From: Coriobacteriia bacterium
Lineage (GTDB): Bacteria > Actinomycetota > Coriobacteriia > Coriobacteriales > UBA8131
Length of the DNA: 9,818 nucleotides
Direction: 5' to 3'
Assembly: GCA_009779015.1 (NCBI GenBank)
Contig: WRFC01000021.1
Coordinates: 1-9,818, forward strand
The notes under the pieces were generated by a model. The model was not told where the DNA came from. It ran no database searches and was given only the letters and a program-made list of their open reading frames with translations. Below are positions 5,730 through 9,818 of the stretch, piece by piece (position 1 is the stretch's first letter; each line of letters starts with the position of its first letter). The translations under genes and the position numbers were made by a program.

Positions 5730-7202
5730 TCAGAGCCCATACCAGGCACGCGCCAAGGCCTCGATGCCCGGCTCGATGCTGCACTCTGGGATGGCCGAAA
5801 ACCCGACCAAGACGTAGTTCTCCATCGGATGGCGGCTCGAGATCCAGTAACGGTTAGTATTGTAGACCAGCACACCTTCGCGCCTGGCCAAGTCAACGAG
5901 GTCGCTTTGCCGACGCTGCATCAGGTCGCCGACCAAAAGGTGCAGGCCGCTGCCCGATTCGCGGATGTCGATCTTTGCTCCCATTCTTTCTTGGAGCACT
6001 GACTTTAAGAGCGTGTACTTGCGTTTGTTCACGGTCTGCATCTTGCGCAGGCGTTTGTCCCAGTAGCCCTGCTTCATGTACTCTTCAAGCACGGCCTGGG
6101 TCAGCCAGGGCACGCCGGCGTAATTGCAGTCGAATTGGCGGTTCCACTCAAAGAGCAGGTCGGGCGGCAGCACCAGGTAGTTGAGGCGCAAGGCCGGCGA
6201 GAGCGCCTTCGAAAAAGTGCCCATATAGATGACGCGGTTATTGTGGTCGAGGGCCTGGAGCGATGGCAGCGGCCCGGTGTTGTAGCGGTATTCGCGGCAG
6301 TAGTCATCCTCGATGATGTAGGCGTTCTCTTCGTTGGCCCAGCGCAAAAGGCGCTGCCTGATGGCCAGCGGCAGGGTCTTGCCGGTCGGGAACTGGTTGG
6401 ACGGCGTGACATAGGCCAGCCGGGCATGCGAGTTGTAGAGGGCCTCGATGAAGTCGTCGTTGCTTTTGTAGACCGGTATCGGAAAAAGCTTAAAGCGGTT
6501 GTTTTTGAAGACCGAGAAGACCCCGTCGTAGCCGGGCTGCTCCATGGCGATGACGTCGCGCAGCGGGTCAAAGAGCGTTAAAAGGTTGAGCAGGCTCGGT
6601 TGGGTGCCGCCTTGGATCACGACTTGTGCCGGATGGCAGTTCACGCCGGCGTGGATATGCAGGTAGTTGGCGATTTGCACGCGCAGCCCGCGTTCGCCCA
6701 GGCTGTCTGTGTAGTAACTGGCCTTGGCGCTGCCTTCGCTCATCAAGACGTCAGCGGTCAATTTGCGCCAGACCTGCGAAGGAAAGCTGTTGTCTTCGAG
6801 GTTGCCGTAGGTAAAGTCATAGAGCGTCGAGACCTTGGGCGCGCTCTCGGCCAGAGACGCCTCGGCACCGTCGGTGCCGTCGCCCCAGAGCGCTGTCTGC
6901 CGCAGGCGAAGACGAAACGACTCCGAGGACTCGTTCTCATCTAACTGGATAACTGGATTTGAAAGATACAATGACTCGACCGTAAACCCCGAGCCCGTGC
7001 GCGAGCTGATGTAGCCTTCAGAAGAGAGCTGGAGATAGGCCGCCTCAACGGTGTTGCGCGAGATCGTGAGCTCTTCGGCCAGCTTTCTGATCGGCATCAG
7101 CTTGGTTCCGGCGGGGTATGCGCCACTGACGATCAGCTGCTTGACCTGATCGTAAATCTGCCGATAGAGCGGGCAGGTAAGATTATGATCCACCGTTATC
7201 AT
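5730..7202 (-). CDS. MocR/GntR-family transcriptional regulator with aminotransferase-like (PLP) domain
   Basis: MocR regulators fuse a GntR winged helix-turn-helix to a fold-type I aminotransferase domain that binds pyridoxal 5'-phosphate and senses PLP or amino-compound ligands. The N-terminal part shows the GntR pattern (PLYRQIYDQVKQLIVSGAYPAGTKLMPIRKLAEELTISRNTVEAAYLQLSSEGYI). After a linker, the PLP domain shows VTPSNQFPTG, the D-D motif in IIEDDYCREYRY, and the PLP-lysine motif GTFSKALSPALRLNYLVLP (Lys332 counted from the ATG at 7202). The length, 490 residues, is normal. I chose ATG 7202, preceded by a short AGGA; an in-frame TTG at 7214 has no ribosome binding site. It is divergent from nrfA, with which it shares the 7203-7509 control region. 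MocR proteins commonly repress themselves and activate a divergent neighbour. Its ligand and subfamily (PdxR, GabR, TauR or other) cannot be settled here. Confidence 0.92.
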   Translation of the reverse strand: MITVDHNLTCPLYRQIYDQVKQLIVSGAYPAGTKLMPIRKLAEELTISRNTVEAAYLQLSSEGYISSRTGSGFTVESLYLSNPVIQLDENESSESFRLRLRQTALWGDGTDGAEASLAESAPKVSTLYDFTYGNLEDNSFPSQVWRKLTADVLMSEGSAKASYYTDSLGERGLRVQIANYLHIHAGVNCHPAQVVIQGGTQPSLLNLLTLFDPLRDVIAMEQPGYDGVFSVFKNNRFKLFPIPVYKSNDDFIEALYNSHARLAYVTPSNQFPTGKTLPLAIRQRLLRWANEENAYIIEDDYCREYRYNTGPLPSLQALDHNNRVIYMGTFSKALSPALRLNYLVLPPDLLFEWNRQFDCNYAGVPWLTQAVLEEYMKQGYWDKRLRKMQTVNKRKYTLLKSVLQERMGAKIDIRESGSGLHLLVGDLMQRRQSDLVDLARREGVLVYNTNRYWISSRHPMENYVLVGFSAIPECSIEPGIEALARAWYGL

Positions 7203-7211
7203 TGTCCTGAC

Positions 7212-7240
7212 CAATCATCAAGTTATCGTATTTGATATTG
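7212..7240. promoter_or_regulatory. Imperfect dyad in the mocR leader, possible autoregulatory operator
   Basis: CAATCATCAA (7212-7221) is mirrored by TTGATATTG (7232-7240), complementary over nine positions with one bulged base, across a 10-base spacer. It lies between the mocR -10 box and its start codon, where a bound protein would block transcription. The half CAATCATC recurs at 7431-7438 in the nrfA promoter. Confidence 0.5.
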
Positions 7241-7246
7241 GGGACA

Positions 7247-7252
7247 ATTATA
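7247..7252 (-). promoter_or_regulatory. Probable -10 box of mocR
   Basis: The minus strand reads TATAAT from 7252 to 7247, putting the transcription start near 7240 and giving a leader of about 38 bases before ATG 7202. The -35 region is poor: GCTTCT at the optimal spacing. Confidence 0.5.
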
Positions 7253-7410
7253 GCTCGTTTTTTGACCCGAGAAGCGCAAATCGGCAAATTCAATGGCTTT
7301 CTAAGAGTACTCAAAGATTCAGGATATTTACTGCTTGTGCGGTTAATAGAAGTTTCTGAGCTAGAGACGTGCCAGTTTCATAAATTGGCCTGATGCCCGC
7401 GTCGGAATTC

Positions 7411-7450
7411 TGTCCCCATCAAATTGTACTCAATCATCCCTATGTATAAG
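7411..7450 (+). promoter_or_regulatory. Candidate nrfA promoter with upstream regulator box
   Basis: TTGTAC (7424-7429) and TATAAG (7445-7450) form a sub-optimal -35/-10 pair with a short 15-bp spacer, as is common for regulated promoters. Immediately upstream is TGTCCCCATCAAA (7411-7423), matching in reverse the box in front of mocR. An ATTG-TACT-CAAT dyad (7423-7434) overlaps the -35. The predicted start near 7457 places the upstream box around -40, where an activator would sit. Confidence 0.45.
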
Positions 7451-7497
7451 TGGCCCGAGGTTTCAAAATGGTAACAGCATCGGCCTGCTGCTGAGAG

Positions 7498-7504
7498 AAA
7501 GGAG
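7498..7504 (+). promoter_or_regulatory. Strong ribosome binding site of nrfA
   Basis: AAAGGAG ends 5 bases before ATG 7510 and fixes the start, which is consistent with the signal peptide that follows. Confidence 0.8.
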
Positions 7505-7509
7505 AAACT

Positions 7510-8850
7510 ATGAGAAAGGAAGGCAAGAAGTTCAAGGCTGTGCGCTGGATTGCAGTGGCTTGCATCTGCGCCCTTGTACTTACCATGGTTGCTTGTTCCG
7601 GCAATGGGAGCAGCAACACTAGCAGTACAGGCACTACCGATACAACCACCCCGCAAACCGGTACCTATACACAAGGTCAACCGACTGGGGCTCAAGATGC
7701 CGCTGGCGTTTATACAGCGGATGCCTGGAAAGACGCTTACCCGAACCAGTACAATACCTATCGCATGGGTGCAGAGATCAACAACTCTTCGACCCGTCAA
7801 GATATGACTGTACTGTATCCAGCCATCAAGACGATCTGGATCGGATCGGCGTTTTCGAAGTATTACAACCAGCCCAATGATCACCAATATGCTCTTGAGG
7901 ATGTACGGGCTACCGGTCGTGTGAACGACACAACAGCGGCAAACTGTCTGACTTGCAAATCGCCGGACTTTACCGCGATGTATCAGTCCGAGGGCGACAC
8001 GATCTTTGCGAAGCCCTTTGCTGATGTGAGTGCACAACTCACCGAGCCGATCAGCTGCTACAACTGCCATGAGAACCAGCCGATGAATTCGGACGGGACT
8101 GCGAACCTCGTTGTCACCCAAAAGTTCTTCTTGGACTCACTGGGTGCCGACGCCTCAAAGGTCCCGCTGGCTTCACAGGTCTGCGGACAGTGCCATAACG
8201 AGTACTATTTTGCTCCGGGGACCAAAGCCGTGACAAACCCATGGACCAGCCTGGCCAACGCTACGCCAGATGCCATGTATGACTATTACAAGACAGCTGG
8301 CCCGGACGGTACCCCGTTTGTCGATTACACCAACCCGAACACAGGTGTGCAACAGCTTAAAGTGCAACACCCCGAATTCGAGTGGATGTATGGTGGCAAG
8401 GGTGTCACGATGACTACGACGAATGGCTATACTTGCGCAGATTGTCATATGGGGCAGCCCCAAGTTGCCTCTGATGGCACGGGCTACACCTCCCACACTT
8501 TGCAGAGCCCCCTTCAGAACACTGAGCTTCTGAAGACCTGCAACCAGGGTGGAGGTTGCCATACTGACATTGCCTCGCAGGTACAACAATGGCAGTCCGA
8601 CTATCAGGCTGCCGTCAAGACAAGCGGCGACAAGCTCGTTGATTTGAACCTCAAACTTACTGACGCTGTCGCGAACAACACCCTGGATGATGCCACTCTG
8701 GCAACCATCCGGGACCTGAACCGTCAGGCTCAGTGGTACTACGATTTCATTATGGTGGAGAACAGCAATGGCGCCCATAATCCAGACTTGGTCGATGCTA
8801 CATTGAGCAAGTGTGATATGTTGACTGACCAAGCGCTGAATATGTTTTAA
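7510..8850 (+). CDS. nrfA: Ammonia-forming cytochrome c nitrite reductase NrfA (pentaheme), predicted lipoprotein
   Basis: NrfA reduces nitrite to ammonium with six electrons outside the membrane. The 446-residue product has a positively charged start, a hydrophobic segment (residues 11-27) and a lipobox-like MVAC with Cys29, then a Ser/Thr/Gly-rich linker. The active-site heme motif is the NrfA-specific C146-LT-C149-K150. Further heme motifs are C183-YN-C186-H187, C225-GQ-C228-H229 and C309-AD-C312-H313. The fifth, C344-NQGGG-C350-H351, has five residues between the cysteines instead of two. Catalytic and calcium-site residues are visible: R133 in DVRATGR, E231-Y232 in CHNEYYF and K284-x-Q286-H287 in LKVQHPE. 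The C-terminal QWYYDFI...GAHNP holds a likely distal heme ligand. No nrfH quinol dehydrogenase is adjacent. Third-position GC looks lower than in napA. Confidence 0.96.
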   Translation: MRKEGKKFKAVRWIAVACICALVLTMVACSGNGSSNTSSTGTTDTTTPQTGTYTQGQPTGAQDAAGVYTADAWKDAYPNQYNTYRMGAEINNSSTRQDMTVLYPAIKTIWIGSAFSKYYNQPNDHQYALEDVRATGRVNDTTAANCLTCKSPDFTAMYQSEGDTIFAKPFADVSAQLTEPISCYNCHENQPMNSDGTANLVVTQKFFLDSLGADASKVPLASQVCGQCHNEYYFAPGTKAVTNPWTSLANATPDAMYDYYKTAGPDGTPFVDYTNPNTGVQQLKVQHPEFEWMYGGKGVTMTTTNGYTCADCHMGQPQVASDGTGYTSHTLQSPLQNTELLKTCNQGGGCHTDIASQVQQWQSDYQAAVKTSGDKLVDLNLKLTDAVANNTLDDATLATIRDLNRQAQWYYDFIMVENSNGAHNPDLVDATLSKCDMLTDQALNMF

Positions 8851-8863
8851 GCTCCTCCTTTAA

Positions 8864-8895
8864 GGTGCGTTTACAGGCCGATGTAGGAACGCACC
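8864..8895 (+). repeat. Perfect 8-bp inverted repeat after nrfA
   Basis: GGTGCGTT (8864-8871) and AACGCACC (8888-8895) are exact complements across a 16-base loop, starting 13 bases after the nrfA stop codon. There is no T-run after it, so it may protect the mRNA 3' end or work with the following terminator. Confidence 0.6.
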
Positions 8896-8911
8896 AGCGT
8901 CCCATGTGGGG

Positions 8912-8958
8912 GAGGGGGTCTAACGCTTAAGTCAAGAGGCCCCCTCTCTTGCAGTTTT
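8912..8958 (+). terminator. Probable rho-independent terminator of nrfA
   Basis: GAGGGGG (8912-8918) pairs with CCCCCTC (8940-8946), with a 21-base loop that may be shortened by a TCT/AGA pairing inside. Five T residues follow at 8954-8958, seven bases past the stem. The gap between stem and T-run is longer than ideal, hence moderate confidence. Confidence 0.55.
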
Positions 8959-8983
8959 TGACCTTTGTAGGTTGGCACCAGCT

Positions 8984-9045
8984 GGCGCGACAGCCAACGC
9001 AAGCCGGTGCAGCAGCCAACGCTTTGGCGCAACAGCCAGCGTTGC
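8984..9045. repeat. Three imperfect tandem repeats of 20-22 bp
   Basis: Units at 8984-9005, 9006-9025 and 9026-9045 share the pattern GG(C/T)GC-(G/A)-x-CAGCCA-(A/G)-CG. Flanking sequence on both sides looks like decayed copies. The units contain mutually complementary parts: GTTGGC (8971-8976) with GCCAAC (8993-8998), and CAACGCT (9017-9023) with AGCGTTG (9038-9044), so an RNA from here could fold into hairpins. Confidence 0.55.
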
Positions 9046-9060
9046 GGGGTGCGCTGCCGA

Positions 9061-9097
9061 TCTTGCTCAGCGGAGCGGTCTTATCCTTTGAGCAAGG
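9061..9097. repeat. Perfect 8-bp inverted repeat upstream of the CcmE-like gene
   Basis: CTTGCTCA (9062-9069) and TGAGCAAG (9089-9096) are exact complements with a 19-base loop, extendable by one T-G pair. No T-run follows. It lies about 50 bases before the GTG start and could be a leader hairpin or an operator. Confidence 0.55.
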
Positions 9098-9138
9098 CTG
9101 ACAGAGCTGGTAGTATGTTCATGTTGGGATGTCCAAAG

Positions 9139-9147
9139 AAGGTGGAG
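9139..9147 (+). promoter_or_regulatory. Ribosome binding site deciding the CcmE-like start
   Basis: AAGGTGGAG lies just before GTG 9150. The alternative in-frame ATG at 9129 has no usable ribosome binding site, so GTG 9150 is preferred. Confidence 0.55.
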
Positions 9148-9149
9148 CG

Positions 9150-9812
9150 GTGAATTCGAAACTGAAGCGGCGCCTGATTGCGGTCACAGGCGTCATTGTC
9201 ATAGCCATTGTCGTTGTGGTCACTGTCCTGTCTGCCTCTAGCGGCCATCAAAACATCAGCGTGGCTCAAGCGGCCAGCGGCGGCTACCTCGAAAAACGGG
9301 TCGAGGTGACCGGGCAGGTCGTGGCTAACTCATATTACTCAGAAGGCTCGACCCTCCACTTTGCGATCTATGACGACAGCGACCCCAGCGTCCAGCTGAA
9401 TGTCACCTATGACGGCACACTGGCCGCCACCTTTGGCAACGAGGTAACGGCCATCTGCACGGGCACGATCAACTCCGATGGCGTCTTGGTGGCCAAGACC
9501 TTGGTCACTAAATGTCCCTCTAAATACGAGAACTCCACCGATGCCCTGAATGTCTCGCAGCTCTTAGGGTACGGCAACGAGGTCATCGGCACCACGGTCA
9601 AGATCACCGGCACGGTCAAAGCCGGCACTTTGCAGCCGGCCGGCACGGGGGATAGGCTGGTCTTAAAAGACCTGGCCAGCGATGATGAGGTGGCCGTGGA
9701 CTATGACGGGGCGGTCCCGGACAGCATCCAGGACGGCACCGCTATCGTGGTCACCGGAAGCTTGGGGTCGGACGGCCGCTTTAAGGCCACCGACGTCTCG
9801 ATCAAGGAGTAG
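9150..9812 (+). CDS. ccmE: CcmE-like cytochrome c maturation heme chaperone with a second OB-type domain
   Basis: CcmE is a membrane-anchored OB-fold protein that covalently holds heme outside the membrane before passing it to apocytochromes. The 220-residue product starts with a basic stretch and one membrane segment (about residues 9-28). The first OB-like domain has the CcmE pattern (VEVTGQVV, LHFAIYDD, VQLNVTYDGTLAATF, GTINSDGVLVAKTLVTKCPSKYE) and ends in C122-PSK-Y126. This matches the CXXXY heme-binding variant of CcmE in place of the usual HXXXY. A second OB-like domain follows (about 140-220: TVKITGTVKAG, VAVDYDGAVPDSI, GSLGSDGRFKATDVSIKE) and lacks any such Cys or His motif. Ordinary CcmE has one domain and about 130-160 residues. 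The neighbouring multiheme NrfA is an obvious client. I am fairly sure of the family, less of the second domain's role. Confidence 0.8.
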   Translation: MNSKLKRRLIAVTGVIVIAIVVVVTVLSASSGHQNISVAQAASGGYLEKRVEVTGQVVANSYYSEGSTLHFAIYDDSDPSVQLNVTYDGTLAATFGNEVTAICTGTINSDGVLVAKTLVTKCPSKYENSTDALNVSQLLGYGNEVIGTTVKITGTVKAGTLQPAGTGDRLVLKDLASDDEVAVDYDGAVPDSIQDGTAIVVTGSLGSDGRFKATDVSIKE

Positions 9813-9815
9813 GCG

Positions 9816-9818
9816 ATG
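9816..9818 (+). CDS. Start codon of the next gene in the ccm operon (cut by the window end)
   Basis: AAGGAG (9804-9809), lying in the last codons of the CcmE-like gene, sits at good distance from an ATG at 9816, three bases after the stop codon TAG. The next gene is therefore very likely cotranscribed. In ccm operons ccmF often follows ccmE, but nothing of the protein is visible here. Confidence 0.55.

Larger units (their letters stand above)
7203..7509. promoter_or_regulatory. Divergent mocR-nrfA control region
   Basis: This 307-bp AT-rich gap lies between the divergent mocR and nrfA starts. It holds a perfect minus-strand -10 for mocR (7252-7247), a plus-strand promoter candidate for nrfA (7424-7450), a dyad in the mocR leader (7212-7240), a box shared in opposite orientation near both promoters (7231-7246 and 7411-7423) and a small hairpin just before the nrfA ribosome binding site (CAGCA 7475-7479 with TGCTG 7486-7490). 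The middle part, about 7260-7400, shows nothing recognisable. Confidence 0.65.
8851..9149. other. Gene-free, structured region between nrfA and the CcmE-like gene
   Basis: This roughly 300-bp stretch contains no convincing gene. It holds an 8-bp perfect hairpin (8864-8895), a GC-rich terminator-like hairpin followed by T5 (8912-8958), three imperfect tandem repeats of 20-22 bp (8984-9045), and a second perfect 8-bp dyad (9062-9096). No clear promoter for the downstream gene was seen. Confidence 0.65.

Noticed and set aside
5975..6944. Plus-strand open frames opposite the MocR gene (5975-6184, 6135-6581, 6600-6944)
   Set aside because: Antisense shadows of a gene with a clear GntR and aminotransferase domain structure.
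7445..7456. A PdxR-like operator (AAGTGG element) just after the nrfA -10
   Set aside because: Only six bases resemble the PdxR half-site and there is no second copy at suitable spacing.
7378..8121. Minus-strand open frame of 247 codons across the nrfA promoter and 5' half
   Set aside because: It overlaps the well-supported nrfA start, signal peptide and first heme motifs, has no ribosome binding site or domain, and would run through the nrfA promoter.
8984..9045. Tandem repeats considered as a CRISPR array
   Set aside because: The units adjoin directly without spacers, are diverged, and no cas gene is present.

Overview
The window reads as a respiratory nitrogen cluster from a moderately high-GC bacterium. 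Three coding blocks handle nitrate-to-ammonium reduction (DNRA): a periplasmic-type nitrate reductase operon (napA-napD-napH), a pentaheme ammonia-forming nitrite reductase (nrfA), and a cytochrome c maturation gene (CcmE-type) whose downstream partner starts at the window edge. Both reductases carry lipobox-like cysteines (NapA C31 behind a Tat motif, NrfA C29). This suggests a monoderm (single-membrane) cell that tethers exported redox enzymes by lipid. Together with the base composition, it makes me think of an anaerobic actinobacterium such as an Eggerthellaceae/Coriobacteriia member; that placement is inference from style, not from a marker gene.

Layout. Bases 1-132 hold a possible tail of an upstream gene and the napA ribosome binding site. 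Bases 133-4016 are a tight plus-strand napA-napD-napH unit with overlapping or abutting stop/start codons. Bases 4017-4171 are a small promoter region with an imperfect duplication. Bases 4172-4684 encode a pyridoxamine-phosphate-oxidase-like flavin-fold protein, convergent with and only 9 bp from a minus-strand LuxR-type regulator (4694-5422) whose receiver domain has lost its phosphoacceptor residues. Bases 5423-5729 are a repeat-rich regulatory stretch upstream of that regulator. A MocR/GntR-aminotransferase regulator occupies 5730-7202 on the minus strand. Bases 7203-7509 are a divergent control region shared with nrfA (7510-8850). Bases 8851-9149 are a gene-free, hairpin- and repeat-rich stretch, followed by a CcmE-like protein with two OB-type domains (9150-9812) and the first codon of another gene.

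How it fits together. NapH would pass quinol electrons toward NapA, which reduces nitrate to nitrite; NapD is the NapA maturation chaperone; NrfA reduces nitrite to ammonium; CcmE carries heme for cytochrome c assembly. No napB, napC or nrfH lies in the window, so the electron route into NapA and NrfA is not fully encoded here. The two regulators and the shared sequence box between mocR and nrfA suggest local control. The most interesting points are the CX5CH fifth heme motif in NrfA, the tandem-domain CXXXY CcmE, the degenerate receiver, and the shared TTTGAT/GGGGACA box in the mocR-nrfA intergenic region.
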